Counted from the first letter of the stretch, positions 25,854 to 36,205 are shown. The stretch is DNA of 64,000 bases from an uncultured Eubacteriales bacterium (GCA_934630515.1 CAKTVV010000006.1:72123-136122); one strand, 5' to 3'. Translations and numbers: made by a program. The notes: generated from the letters alone by a model not told the origin.

Positions 25854-28800
25854 CTAAAAAATGGCATGCTCTGGGGGGACCTGCCTGCTTTTGCGGATCA
25901 GGCAAATTCCGTCGCAGCCAAAAGGGATAAAGCTGTAGCTGTCCGTCCAGCTGCTGTCCCCCGTCACCTCCGGCGAAACAAAATCCTCAAAGCCCACCTT
26001 GCCGGCAAAGGTGTTCGGTCCTACCATCGCCGTGGTACGCTGCACATGATGATGGGGGCCCAGCAGATTGCGGTTATGCCCGATCAGCGTGACCTCGATC
26101 CGGTTGACGCCCTCGTGCAGCTGCCCGGTGATGTCGATATCCTCTCCCAGCAGCGAGGCGATCCGGCACCTTTCGCCCACACGGATCTCCGCCGCCGCCG
26201 CCCGTGGATCCTTGAGCCGCAGGCATATCCGCTCGTCGGCGCCGGCGCCGTCGGCGGTAAAGGTATAGCGCACGCTCCCCCGATAAAACCAGGCTCCCTG
26301 CTCCGGGATCGAGCCAAGCCGCTTCGGCGTGGGCGGAGCCAGCCGGAAGGTGCCCGCCGGTATGCAATAGCTATTGGTATTATAGGACACGGCAGCGTCG
26401 GTTTCAACATCAAACTGACCGGTCAAATAAATGCAGTCCGGCTCAATGGGGTAACAGAAGCGGTTTTTCTCATTTTCAAAGCCGTCCAGCAGCGAGGTGT
26501 CGCAATCCCGCTCCTCGCTTTGATAGGACAGGACGATCTGATTCTCCCCAGGCTGCAGCAGCGCCCCGATGGCATACCGGCCGAAGCCCCTGTCGATCCA
26601 ATAGCCCGCACGGCTCTGGGTCACCGGCTGCCCGTTCACCTCGATAGACACGACGTGTTCATCCTCTGCGACCAGCGAAATGCCGCCGGCATCCAGCGCC
26701 GCATCGCAGTATACCGTATAGCTCACCCGGATCGGCACGGTCGCCTGCGAGGGATATTTTTTCAGCTCCTGATACAGCCAGTCAATGGCACGGACGATGG
26801 GCTGCGGCTCCGTGTAGGGCTGACCGTTTACGGAAAACCGGGCATAGTCCAGCGTATAGGCGTTTTCGTCGCACAGCTCCACATCCAGCCGGTCGATGGG
26901 CCGAAGCCCCACCGTCTCCCAAAGCTCCGGCGGTGCGGCGGGCTGCCGGAGCAGCTCGATCACCGTGTTGCCGCCGCTGGGCAGCTCGGCGTGGATCAGC
27001 AGAACGCCCTCGTCCGGCAGCGCCTTTAAGCTGCGGGCGCAGCCGGTCGCCGGATCGATCCGATACGCCGCATAGTCCTCCGGCGCATCCAGCGGCACCG
27101 CAACTACCACCGGTCCGGGCTTACAGTCCACGCTGCTCCAGATATGGAGACGCTTTCCGTTCTCCAGTGTCCGGGCGTGAACAATGGCGCCTTGGCGCAG
27201 ATGCTTGCTGCCCGGCTCATAGAGCGCCGCCGGGCGCTGCAGCCCCAGACGCCGGATCAGCTTCTCCAGCATCGCCCGGCGGTTCTGCACCACCAGCCCC
27301 GGCGGCACCGCACCGGGCTTGCCGTCCACCAACGACGGCTTTTCGGTCACATACACCACCGTGCCGCCCGCCTGCTCAAAGAGCGTCAGCAGCTCCACCG
27401 TCGTCCCCCGCAGCATCGCCGTTTCAGACACGAACACCTGCCGATACGCCGCATTGCCGATGCAGAAGGCGCCGTTGCGGACGCATCCGGCGTCGGCGAT
27501 GAGCGTCTCGTCGCCCAGCTCACAATCCAGCTGCAGCTCCAACAGATTTTCCAGCAGCATACGGTATTCACAGGAAAGGCGGACCGAGCGGTTCTCGTAG
27601 TCGGCGGCGTAGTAGGCGGCAACGCTGTCCGTCGGTGCGATGATCAGCGTATGTACCTCCCGGACGCCCTCCGTCATCAGGCGATCCAGACGGTCGATAT
27701 AGCCCGTCACCGCCGGAAACTGCTGCCACCACGGCTCCTGATAGGAGAAAAAGGCAGGATAGTCCCGCTTGCGTCTGCCGACGATCGAATAGGCGGACAA
27801 ATGGAAGCAGGGCTTGGTGATCCCCAGCACGGAGAGCCGTCCCCAGCAATACAGCAGATCCTCAAAGGTAATGTCCCACCCGGCGCAGCCGAACACCTCG
27901 CAGAGCGCACCGGCCTTTCCCAGCTGGTTGGCGACGCTGGATACCTGCTTGGCTAAGACCGGGCTAGCGGTCCGCCGCCCCAGACAGTCGATCCCGGGCA
28001 GCTGCATGGCTGCATATTGGCGCATGACGCCGCTGTTGGAGCCCATCTGGGAAAACAGACCGTCCTCCTCGCTGAAATGCCCGGTAAGCATGACCCCGTT
28101 TTCGGCGCACCACTCTGCGATCTGGCAGGTGAATGACCGATAGAACAGCTCATTGGCCAAAGAGCGGAACCGCAGCCGGAACTGCTGCCAATCGCCCGTC
28201 TCCTCCCACAGCATATACAGCCCGTCGCCTATGTCTCCGCCGTATTTCTGCTGCCAGGCAGCCGCCAGAGCCGGACTCCACGGGAAGGTGCGGATCTGCG
28301 GCTCATCGGTGAAAAAGCCCTTGATCACCGTGCCGAAGTAGGCTCCGAAATGCCGCTTATACGGCTCATAGGTGGAGTCGATGAACACCCGGACGGCTTC
28401 CTCCGACAGCAGATCCGCATAATTCCGATCCACCGTACAGGTGCAGAACAGATCCGCACCGTCGGTCTGGTCTGCGGGGAGCCGGCGATAGCCGTCCGAC
28501 TGCTTCTGATACGCCGCCACGATCGGCGCCCCCGGCGCAGCGCTGCCTCTGGAAAGCTGCAAGCCCTTGATCCAGAAGTCCTCGCCGCACGCCGTCACCC
28601 TGCCGCCGCCAAAGCCGCTGGGCCAGCCGTCCTCGTCGTATATCCACAGCTCCAGCTGCAGGCGCTTCGCCTCCTTCACCACCACGGTATACAGCTCAAA
28701 CCATTCTTTCCCCAGATAGGGTATCCGCAGACCGCACCGGGAATGGACGATCACGCCCGTAAACCGGCCATCGGCAAATTCCTCCAGCTGGCGGCAGATC

Positions 28801-28892
28801 TCCTCCCGGGTGATGTGATCGTTCCAGCTCCAAAAGCAGACCGAGCCGGTGGCCGTTGATAAATTCGCTTGTAGGTTTTTGTCAGGTTTCAT
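25854..28892 (-). CDS. GH106-like glycoside hydrolase
   Basis: 1012 aa, no signal peptide, so likely cytoplasmic. The N-terminus (CFWSWNDHITREEICRQLEE, FTGVIVHSRCGLRIPYLG, LELWIYDEDGWPSGFGGG) matches large enzymes annotated as GH106 alpha-L-rhamnosidases and relatives, which have an interrupted TIM barrel and beta-sandwich domains. FFTDEPQIRTFPWSPAL fits the barrel's acidic region. The C-terminal part (about 800-1000) looks like galactose-binding-type sandwiches. The start has GAGG seven bases upstream. It lies between the GH13/surface genes and the importer genes, suiting breakdown of imported oligosaccharides. Rhamnosidase activity itself is only inferred, since this fold covers several substrates. 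Confidence 0.8.
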   Translation of the reverse strand: MKPDKNLQANLSTATGSVCFWSWNDHITREEICRQLEEFADGRFTGVIVHSRCGLRIPYLGKEWFELYTVVVKEAKRLQLELWIYDEDGWPSGFGGGRVTACGEDFWIKGLQLSRGSAAPGAPIVAAYQKQSDGYRRLPADQTDGADLFCTCTVDRNYADLLSEEAVRVFIDSTYEPYKRHFGAYFGTVIKGFFTDEPQIRTFPWSPALAAAWQQKYGGDIGDGLYMLWEETGDWQQFRLRFRSLANELFYRSFTCQIAEWCAENGVMLTGHFSEEDGLFSQMGSNSGVMRQYAAMQLPGIDCLGRRTASPVLAKQVSSVANQLGKAGALCEVFGCAGWDITFEDLLYCWGRLSVLGITKPCFHLSAYSIVGRRKRDYPAFFSYQEPWWQQFPAVTGYIDRLDRLMTEGVREVHTLIIAPTDSVAAYYAADYENRSVRLSCEYRMLLENLLELQLDCELGDETLIADAGCVRNGAFCIGNAAYRQVFVSETAMLRGTTVELLTLFEQAGGTVVYVTEKPSLVDGKPGAVPPGLVVQNRRAMLEKLIRRLGLQRPAALYEPGSKHLRQGAIVHARTLENGKRLHIWSSVDCKPGPVVVAVPLDAPEDYAAYRIDPATGCARSLKALPDEGVLLIHAELPSGGNTVIELLRQPAAPPELWETVGLRPIDRLDVELCDENAYTLDYARFSVNGQPYTEPQPIVRAIDWLYQELKKYPSQATVPIRVSYTVYCDAALDAGGISLVAEDEHVVSIEVNGQPVTQSRAGYWIDRGFGRYAIGALLQPGENQIVLSYQSEERDCDTSLLDGFENEKNRFCYPIEPDCIYLTGQFDVETDAAVSYNTNSYCIPAGTFRLAPPTPKRLGSIPEQGAWFYRGSVRYTFTADGAGADERICLRLKDPRAAAAEIRVGERCRIASLLGEDIDITGQLHEGVNRIEVTLIGHNRNLLGPHHHVQRTTAMVGPNTFAGKVGFEDFVSPEVTGDSSWTDSYSFIPFGCDGICLIRKSRQVPPEHAIF

Positions 28893-28974
28893 ATTTTGTC
28901 CTCTTTATTTGAGCCGGGATGACGGCGGCATCGCCTCTGAAGCGCCGGCAAAACGACAGCCCGCCTCCCCGCAC

Positions 28975-29013
28975 CGGAATGTGCCCCGTCCAAAGCCGGG
29001 ACGGCGCATTCCG
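28975..29013. repeat. Long hairpin in the gap between GH13 and GH106-like genes
   Basis: CGGAATGTGCCCCGTCC pairs imperfectly with GGGACGGCGCATTCCG. The 209-bp gap (28893-29101) also holds the palindrome GGAAGCGCTTCC (29041-29052). No T run follows, so this may be an mRNA processing or stabilising element and not a terminator. Confidence 0.6.
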
Positions 29014-29101
29014 ACGGGGGTGCTGTCTGCCGGAGCCCGGAAGCGCTTCCATCGGAACGGAAGCCGCCCCTGTCGCTCCTGTGCTCTGTGTTGGCAGCGC
29101 C

Positions 29102-30934
29102 TCAGCTGTTGGCGGGCGGCTGCGCCTTTTTCTTTTTGCGCACCAGCACGACCGTCACCGCCGCTCCCCCGAGGAGAACCACCGCAGCGGCAGCCACCGC
29201 CAGGATCACCCCGACAGAATTGCTCTGGGTGTTTTTATCCTTTTTGGACTTCTTGATCTTGACGACCTCCTCCACATATTCCTGCTCCGGATCGCTGGTC
29301 GTGTCGGAGAGGTCGCCGTCAGCGCCGCTTTCCGTGTCCGCAGGCGCCGAATCGGGCTCGGAGACCGTATCGCCCGGCGTATTATCGGCGTCGTTCGTCT
29401 TTGTCGGGATCTTATCGGACGCCTTAACGACCAGCACCCGCTGATCGGCAAAAGGCACATTCACCGTAAACTTGGCGACAGCGGCGGCAGAGCCCTGCAC
29501 GATCAGCTCGCCGGTCTCGGCATCGGTGACCGTATAGCGGCGGTAGTTCTGCAGCTCCGTTTCTTCAAACGGTACATATACCGTCATGTCCGCATCCGTG
29601 TTCTCGGTGTTGTAGTTGGGGATCACCAGCATCGCCGTATCCCCGGCATACCGGGCATAGGGCTGCAGATCCAGACAGCCGGTCACATTCACCTTACAGA
29701 TGTTGGTTTTGGTGAATTCATCGGGATAGTAGGTGAAGATCTCCGGATACTGTCTGCGGATCCGCAGCATGGCTTTTACATCCTCATAGAATGCCCGGTT
29801 CTCTTTGTTGTTGATAGAATTCCAATCGATCTCATCAAAATACAGCACGTTGGAGCCGGCACGGCTTTCGTTCCATTCCTCACCCAGATACCAGAGGGGA
29901 ATGAAAGGGGTGAAGATCCCCTGATAGCCGATCGCCAGACGGTTGCCGCACACAACGCCGTACCAGTTGTCGTGACAGGAGAGCGCATTGGTATAGTAGC
30001 GATAGGCGCCGCCAAAGCCCATGGTCTGGGAGGCTTCGCTGCCGATATGCTCTCCCTTCTTGATGCTGTCCACGATGTTGTAGTCGTTGATGAACCACCA
30101 CACCGGGGTCTGGGAATTATACACGTCGGCGGACACAGTCCCGGTGACGCCGCCCTGCTCCACATCGTATACGCCGCCACGGTCATTATCCGCTTCACCG
30201 ATGGTGAATATCTTTCTACCCTGCTTCAGCAGGCGGCTGCGGATCTCGCCGTCCACCTTGTAGCCGGCATAGCTGGGCTCCAGGTCATAGCGAAAGCCGT
30301 CGCAGCCGGTCTTCAGGGCGATCCCCACCACCTCGTTCGTGTACCATTCCACAAACTCGTCGTTGCTGAAGTTGAACTCCCGGCCGCCCCAGACCGAATT
30401 GGCGGTGTACCAGTCCGGGTGCTCGGTGAACAGCGGGCTTTCATTGACCGTTCCCCAGGAAATGACATCCAGGAAAATACGGATATTGCGCTTGTGCGCC
30501 TCGTCGATAAAGGTCTTGAGCCGCTTCCAGCCCTCCGTGTAGTCGTCGGTCCCCGTGATGACGGGGTCGATGGTGTGCGGACCCATGTTGGAATAGCCGT
30601 TTCCGGTCTTGCCCGGATCGTACACCGGACACACCCACAGGCCGTTGACGCCCATCTCGGCATAGTGATCCAGAACGGAGACAGCTGCCTGCAGCGTGCC
30701 CTCCTTGGTCGCCGTAGCGATGCGGAGCTCGCCCAGGATCAGCGAGCTGACCCAGTCCGGTGTGCCGTTTGCGTCCAACTCCACCTGACTGTCCGGCACG
30801 ATCGCCGGGATCAGAGCGGAGTTATCGATATAGCCGTCCTTGCGGCTGTCCGCCGCCCCGGCGGCGCTGATGGAAATGATCGCCGTGCTCAATAAAGCGA
30901 GCGCCAGGGCAAGGGATATAAGTTTTTTCAGCAT
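29102..30934 (-). CDS. Secreted, membrane-anchored GH13 (alpha-amylase superfamily) enzyme
   Basis: 610 aa. It has a signal peptide (1-26), then a TIM barrel where the expected GH13 catalytic residues are D217 in GFRYDLEP, E247 in FTIGEADN and D322 in LSCHDN. Conserved region I is altered: FLDVISWGTVNES replaces the usual DxxxNH. After the barrel and a beta domain comes a Pro/Asp/Ser-rich linker (about 500-555) and a single C-terminal membrane helix followed by RKKKK, so the enzyme is tethered outside. The start overlaps the stop of the 1742-aa gene by 7 nt. It is closely related to the leaderless enzyme at 36206. An alpha-glucan-like substrate is likely by family, not proven. Confidence 0.88.
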   Translation of the reverse strand: MLKKLISLALALALLSTAIISISAAGAADSRKDGYIDNSALIPAIVPDSQVELDANGTPDWVSSLILGELRIATATKEGTLQAAVSVLDHYAEMGVNGLWVCPVYDPGKTGNGYSNMGPHTIDPVITGTDDYTEGWKRLKTFIDEAHKRNIRIFLDVISWGTVNESPLFTEHPDWYTANSVWGGREFNFSNDEFVEWYTNEVVGIALKTGCDGFRYDLEPSYAGYKVDGEIRSRLLKQGRKIFTIGEADNDRGGVYDVEQGGVTGTVSADVYNSQTPVWWFINDYNIVDSIKKGEHIGSEASQTMGFGGAYRYYTNALSCHDNWYGVVCGNRLAIGYQGIFTPFIPLWYLGEEWNESRAGSNVLYFDEIDWNSINNKENRAFYEDVKAMLRIRRQYPEIFTYYPDEFTKTNICKVNVTGCLDLQPYARYAGDTAMLVIPNYNTENTDADMTVYVPFEETELQNYRRYTVTDAETGELIVQGSAAAVAKFTVNVPFADQRVLVVKASDKIPTKTNDADNTPGDTVSEPDSAPADTESGADGDLSDTTSDPEQEYVEEVVKIKKSKKDKNTQSNSVGVILAVAAAAVVLLGGAAVTVVLVRKKKKAQPPANS

Positions 30935-33900
30935 GATTTTGTACCCCCTTCACGAAGCGAATCGCCCGCTTCCGCACTTTTCCTTTTTAGCAGCCAGCTG
31001 CCAGCTGCGGCAGCCAGACCGAGAATGGGCAGCAGCAGCCAGATATACGGAAGCGTCTCTCCGGTCTTCGGGCTTGCGGCATTTCCCTGCTCGCCGCTTG
31101 CATCGGACGACGCTTCACCGCCCCAGGAGGTATCCTCCTTCAGCAGCTCATACACCTGTGTCAGCGCCTTTTCCAGAATATTCTGGTTATCCACCAGAGA
31201 CCGCAGCGTGCGGGACAGCGCCCGATAGCTTGCCAGCACCTCATTCACCATATCGATATCGTCCCGGGTGATGACGGAGGGCAATGCGGCGATCAGCGCC
31301 TTGACCCGCTCCACCTTTTTCAGCATAGCCGTCTGGCACACACCGATCAGATCCAGCGAGAAGGTGCAGGTGGCAGTCGTTTCCGTGGTCCACGGGCAGA
31401 GCATAATGCTGCAGCCGGCGGGGTTGGTCAGCAGCTTGGCGGCGGCGATATCCTCCGCCGAGAGCGTCCCCTGCAGCTCCTGCCCGGCTGTGCGTACCGT
31501 GAGCGTGAAGCCGGCATTTTCGCCGTTGGCGCTCAGCTCATAGGAGAAGCGCTTGCCCCGGAGCTTCTCCAGCTTCAGGTATTCGCTCTGGATCAGAACG
31601 TGTCCGCTGGGATAGGCCGTCAGTGTACCGGCGGCAGGATCCAGCACCAGCGCCAGCGGCGGGTTGGCGGGATCGTACTGGATCCCGTAGAAGCCGGAAT
31701 CCTTGCCCAGCAGCACGGCAAACCGGCTGTTTTCTGCATAGACAGCCTCCAGATCGTCGAACTGCAGCAGCAGATCCGTCATATCCACCTTTTTGCTGTA
31801 GCCCTCCCGGTGGCCGCTCACCGCACCGATGAATTCCAGATGCAGACCGCCGGTCTCTACGTTGGAGGCACGCATATTATTCACCCAGTCCACCCGCACG
31901 GTCTTCTGGATCGCCTCCGCCGTGCTGCCGGTATGCCGTGAATCGGCGACGGTGATATAGGTCAGCGCCCGATCGGCTTTGACGGCGAGGTCACGGTAAT
32001 CCTCCTCCGCCTTCCGCAGAACGCCGTAGTTGGTCACCGCCTCTTTTTCTTCCTTGTTCAGCTGCTCATAGGCTTTTCTGGCTGCCCGGATCGGCGTGCC
32101 GTTCTCCAGAGAGACCGTCCCGATGGAGTCGATCATCCGGATCACGTCCGCCACGGCCGTCACATCCACCAGCGTCAGCTGACGGACGCCGATATAGTCG
32201 ATCTGGGTCCGGGAGAAACCGCCGGAGTTCACGCTGACCTCGATCTTGCCCACATTCGTGATCGCCTTTGCCTGATCCATTACCTCCTTGGAGATAACGC
32301 CGGTATAGGTGGCATCGTCCACCGAAACCGTAAAGTCATAGCCATATTGCGCATTGATGGCAAAGGTATAGGTGAAGTAGGCACGCTCAGACAGCGTGAT
32401 ATTTTGAATCAGATCCGTTTCCGTAGCCACGCCCGCATCATCCAGCGTCACGGCGAAAATGCGCTTTTGCGCCGCATCGTAGCGGATGGCGAGGCTGCGG
32501 GTACCGGCGCCGAACTGCGGAGGATAACTGGAGCCTGTATCCGCTATCGTAATGCCGAAGCCGGTACCCCGGAAGCCACGGAAATGCAGCTGCATTCCCT
32601 TGAGGTTCATGGTCTCTTTATAGCCCTCACGCACGTTGGCCTCGGTGGTGTTGAAGTTAAAGCGCACGCCCTTCTTTAGATCCGTCGCCGCCATAAAGCC
32701 GGCGTCCGTCCAGGCCTTCAGTGTGCTTTGCTCATGCTGGTTCGGGTTGCTGTGGATCTTCAACAGGCTCTTATTCAGATAGATCACACCGTCGATGAGC
32801 TCAATATCCGGATCGGTCTCCTCCAGCCGACGGAGACCGATGAAGTCGATGGTGAAGCTATCGCCCGTCGTCACCGGGTTCACCGACATCTCCACGGCGC
32901 CGAAGTCGCTGACGCCGCAGGCGCTGATCACGTTCGCCGGGATCGTGCCGGTGTAGGCGTTCTCTCCGGCGGTGACCTTCAGGGTGTAGCCGCCCTGCTT
33001 GTTATCCTCAAAATAGTAGGTGAACAGATTATCCTCCAGCACCTGCGGCGCAATGCCGGTGATCACATCCGCCGTAGTGCCGTCATTGGCTTGGGCGTAA
33101 ATCTTCTGCCCAGACGCCGAGTAAGCCAGCATCAGGGTGTTGGGGCCGAAAGCGATGGGATAGATGTTATCCTGATTGCCGAACACCAGCCCGAAATCGC
33201 CGCCCTTTAAGCGCCGGAAGGTCAGCTCCGTCCGGTCGAGGGCGAGCTTGTCGGCGTAGCCCTCCCGGTGTCCCACAGCCACGGCATTGCTGAACGCCAT
33301 GCGCACGCCGGTCTTCAGATTCGTCACGATCAGACCGCCGCTCTGCGCCCACGCCTGCTTGGTGCCGATGATCTCGCTGTTGGTAGAGCCGTAGATCTTC
33401 AACTTGGACGTATCCAGATAGGTCACGCCCTCGATCCGGGTGATATCCGGGTCGGAATCCTCCAGCCGACGGAGACCGATGAAGTCGATGGTGAAGCTAT
33501 CGCCCGTCGTCACCGGGTTCACCGACATCTCCACGGCGCCGAAGTCGCTGACGCCGCAGGCGCTGATCACGTTCGCCGGGATCGTGCCGGTGTAGGCGTT
33601 CTCTCCGGCGGTGACCTTCAGGGTGTAGCCGCCCTGCTTGTTATCCTCAAAATAGTAGGTGAACAGATTATCCTCCAGCACCTGCGGCGCAATGCCGGTG
33701 ATCACATCCGCCGTAGTGCCGTCATTGGCTTGGGCGTAAATCTTCTGCCCAGACGCCGAGTAAGCCAGCATCAGGGTGTTGGGGCCGAAAGCGATGGGAT
33801 AGATGTTATCCTGATTGCCGAACACCAGCCCGAAATCGCCGCCCTTTAAGCGCCGGAAGGTCAGCTCCGTCCGGTCGAGGGCGAGCTTGTCGGCGTAGCC

Positions 33901-36156
33901 CTCCCGGTGTCCCACAGCCACGGCATTGCTGAACGCCATGCGCACGCCGGTCTTCAGATTCGTCACGATCAGACCGCCGCTCTGCGCCCACGCCTGCTTG
34001 GTGCCGATGATCTCGCTGTTGGTAGAGCCGTAGATCTTCAACTTGGACGTATCCAGATAGGTCACGCCCTCGATCCGGGTGATATCCGGGTCGGAATCCT
34101 CCAGCCGACGGAGACCGATGAAGTCGATGGTGAAGCTATCGCCCGTCGTCACCGGGTTCACCGACATCTCCACGGCGCCGAAGTCGCTGACGCCGCAGGC
34201 GCTGATCACGTTCGCCGGGATCGTGCCGGTGTAGGCGTTCTCTCCGGCGGTGACCTTCAGGGTGTAGCCGCCCTGCTTGTTATCCTCAAAATAGTAGGTG
34301 AACAGATTATCCTCCAGCACCTGCGGCGCAATGCCGGTGATCACATCCGCCGTAGTGCCGTCATTGGCTTGGGCGTAAATCTTCTGCCCAGACGCCGAGT
34401 AAGCCAGCATCAGGGTGTTGGGGCCGAAAGCGATGGGATAGATGTTATCCTGATTGCCGAACACCAGCCCGAAATCGCCGCCCTTTAAGCGCCGGAAGGT
34501 CAGCTCCGTCCGGTCGAGGGCGAGCTTGTCGGCGTAGCCCTCCCGGTGTCCCACAGCCACGGCATTGCTGAACGCCATGCGCACGCCGGTCTTCAGATTC
34601 GTCACGATCAGACCGCCGCTCTGCGCCCACGCCTGCTTGGTGCCGATGATCTCGCTGTTGGTAGAGCCGTAGATCTTCAACTTGGACGTATCCAGATAGG
34701 TCACGCCCTCGATCCGGGTGATATCCGGGTCGGAATCCTCCGCCTCGCCGGACTCACCCTCTGCAGAGGAAAAGTATTCCACCACGTCGATCATAAACTC
34801 CGCCATCCCCGGCATACCGGCTCCCTCCGGGATCGCCGGCGTGATGACCAGCTTCGCCTGATTCGGATCCGTCAGGAACGGAGAGCCCTCCACACAGGCG
34901 GCGGGGAGCGTGCCGATCAGCGGCTCTTTTCCCTCGATCTCCATCTGCACCTTATAGCTCCCGCTGTCGCTCTTAAACAGGCGGAGCACGACCTCCCGCT
35001 GGGCGATGTTTTTGTATTTCAGCGCCTCATCGGACAGGATCACATGGGTCTCGTTCAGGAATTTGGCGTCGGATGAATAGCGCAGCTTTCCGTTGCGGGT
35101 ATCCAGCACCAGCGCCACCATCTGATCCGCCGCCGTCCAATTCGTATAGGCGTCGTTATTCGTAAACACAAAAGCGATCTCCGGCAGATTGTTGGGGTTA
35201 TTCGCCCGGATAGCGGAGATGTTGTTGACCTTGAGATACAGCCCATCCATTTTGGCGGAGGCATAGGTGCCGTTGCGCACATTCGTGATGGCGGTATTAT
35301 AGAACAGCATACGGGCGCCGCCGGTGGGCGCATCCTGCAGCGCCAGCCGTTCGGGCCAGAAGTTGTTTGCCGCCGGGATCGCCAGATCGGCCGCCGTGAG
35401 GGTGCCGGTACCCTTGACCGACGCTTTTTTCGCTCCGCCGATCCTGCTCAGGTCGAAGCCGGTCAACCCCTCGCTGCCGGCGCCGCCCGCCACGCCGACG
35501 ACAATGTGCTCCTCATCCCGGATATCCGAGCAGGCTTCAATCATCGCCGAGGTGAAGGCAGCCGTACCGACCAGCGTATTGTTGTCCACATCCACCGTCA
35601 CCCGGTATCCGTCGTCGTCCTTGCGGAAAGCGACGGTGAACGCCTTGTCGGCAAGGTTGGCGTACTTCAGCGCCTCATTTTCCAGCAGCACCGTCCCGTC
35701 CTCCAGCATGATCCGGCCGTTGACCGTATCCAGCGCCACATCCAGCGTATTATTCTCGCCGGAGAAAGAGGGGTCAAAGGTGAAATAGGTAGAGGCGGAC
35801 AGCAGCATAGTGATGACCGCCTTGGACTGCTCATTGCTCATATTGGCAAAATCAAAGGTCAGTCTGTCCAACGCAAAGGTCTGGGTGAAGCCGGTACGCA
35901 CCGCCGTACCGGGGAATTTGGTTTCAAAATGGAGACCGTTGCCCAAATAGGCGGTCTTGTACCCCCACGCCGAGCCCCACCAGCCGGTGGCCTCGTCGCT
36001 GTGGATGATCTGGTGCGGCTCGTCCGGGACAAACCACACCGTACTTGCCCGGGCGTTCGCCGACACCCATGGGATCGCCGGAATAACGCCCAGCATCAGG
36101 GCGACCGCCAGGATTGTCGCCAGCAATGCCGTGAACCTCTTTTTGGATCTGCTCAT
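30928..36156 (-). CDS. Cell-wall anchored modular protein with tandem 213-aa repeats (SPKTG sorting signal)
   Basis: 1742 aa. It has a signal peptide (1-35) and about seven related beta-sandwich modules of roughly 200 residues. They share blocks such as LEDNLFTYYFEDNKQGGYT and DSFTIDFIGLRRLE. Modules 3-5 are identical copies (639 nt each). A helical FIVAR-like linker (RAARKAYEQLNKEEKEAV) lies before the last module. The C-terminus is SPKTGE, a hydrophobic stretch and KRKS, a sortase signal of the (S/P)PxTG type. The modules look like carbohydrate-binding or legume-lectin-like sandwiches, but I cannot name the family. It is co-transcribed with two GH13 genes, so a role in holding the cell to a glucan-like polymer is likely. 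Confidence 0.85.
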   Translation of the reverse strand: MSRSKKRFTALLATILAVALMLGVIPAIPWVSANARASTVWFVPDEPHQIIHSDEATGWWGSAWGYKTAYLGNGLHFETKFPGTAVRTGFTQTFALDRLTFDFANMSNEQSKAVITMLLSASTYFTFDPSFSGENNTLDVALDTVNGRIMLEDGTVLLENEALKYANLADKAFTVAFRKDDDGYRVTVDVDNNTLVGTAAFTSAMIEACSDIRDEEHIVVGVAGGAGSEGLTGFDLSRIGGAKKASVKGTGTLTAADLAIPAANNFWPERLALQDAPTGGARMLFYNTAITNVRNGTYASAKMDGLYLKVNNISAIRANNPNNLPEIAFVFTNNDAYTNWTAADQMVALVLDTRNGKLRYSSDAKFLNETHVILSDEALKYKNIAQREVVLRLFKSDSGSYKVQMEIEGKEPLIGTLPAACVEGSPFLTDPNQAKLVITPAIPEGAGMPGMAEFMIDVVEYFSSAEGESGEAEDSDPDITRIEGVTYLDTSKLKIYGSTNSEIIGTKQAWAQSGGLIVTNLKTGVRMAFSNAVAVGHREGYADKLALDRTELTFRRLKGGDFGLVFGNQDNIYPIAFGPNTLMLAYSASGQKIYAQANDGTTADVITGIAPQVLEDNLFTYYFEDNKQGGYTLKVTAGENAYTGTIPANVISACGVSDFGAVEMSVNPVTTGDSFTIDFIGLRRLEDSDPDITRIEGVTYLDTSKLKIYGSTNSEIIGTKQAWAQSGGLIVTNLKTGVRMAFSNAVAVGHREGYADKLALDRTELTFRRLKGGDFGLVFGNQDNIYPIAFGPNTLMLAYSASGQKIYAQANDGTTADVITGIAPQVLEDNLFTYYFEDNKQGGYTLKVTAGENAYTGTIPANVISACGVSDFGAVEMSVNPVTTGDSFTIDFIGLRRLEDSDPDITRIEGVTYLDTSKLKIYGSTNSEIIGTKQAWAQSGGLIVTNLKTGVRMAFSNAVAVGHREGYADKLALDRTELTFRRLKGGDFGLVFGNQDNIYPIAFGPNTLMLAYSASGQKIYAQANDGTTADVITGIAPQVLEDNLFTYYFEDNKQGGYTLKVTAGENAYTGTIPANVISACGVSDFGAVEMSVNPVTTGDSFTIDFIGLRRLEETDPDIELIDGVIYLNKSLLKIHSNPNQHEQSTLKAWTDAGFMAATDLKKGVRFNFNTTEANVREGYKETMNLKGMQLHFRGFRGTGFGITIADTGSSYPPQFGAGTRSLAIRYDAAQKRIFAVTLDDAGVATETDLIQNITLSERAYFTYTFAINAQYGYDFTVSVDDATYTGVISKEVMDQAKAITNVGKIEVSVNSGGFSRTQIDYIGVRQLTLVDVTAVADVIRMIDSIGTVSLENGTPIRAARKAYEQLNKEEKEAVTNYGVLRKAEEDYRDLAVKADRALTYITVADSRHTGSTAEAIQKTVRVDWVNNMRASNVETGGLHLEFIGAVSGHREGYSKKVDMTDLLLQFDDLEAVYAENSRFAVLLGKDSGFYGIQYDPANPPLALVLDPAAGTLTAYPSGHVLIQSEYLKLEKLRGKRFSYELSANGENAGFTLTVRTAGQELQGTLSAEDIAAAKLLTNPAGCSIMLCPWTTETTATCTFSLDLIGVCQTAMLKKVERVKALIAALPSVITRDDIDMVNEVLASYRALSRTLRSLVDNQNILEKALTQVYELLKEDTSWGGEASSDASGEQGNAASPKTGETLPYIWLLLPILGLAAAAGSWLLKRKSAEAGDSLREGGTKSC
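32822..34738 (-). repeat. Three tandem 639-bp coding repeats
   Basis: Units at 32822-33460, 33461-34099 and 34100-34738 read as the same sequence by eye and keep the frame (213 codons each). The neighbouring modules are clearly diverged, so this is a recent expansion or a homogenised array. Confidence 0.93.
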
Positions 36157-36205
36157 GATCTTCCCTCCAAATTTTCAAAATTATATGCCCGCTTAACCCC
36201 GTCGG

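Noticed and set aside
32822..34738. CRISPR array
   Set aside because: The repeats are 639 bp, abutting, in frame and coding; there are no spacers.
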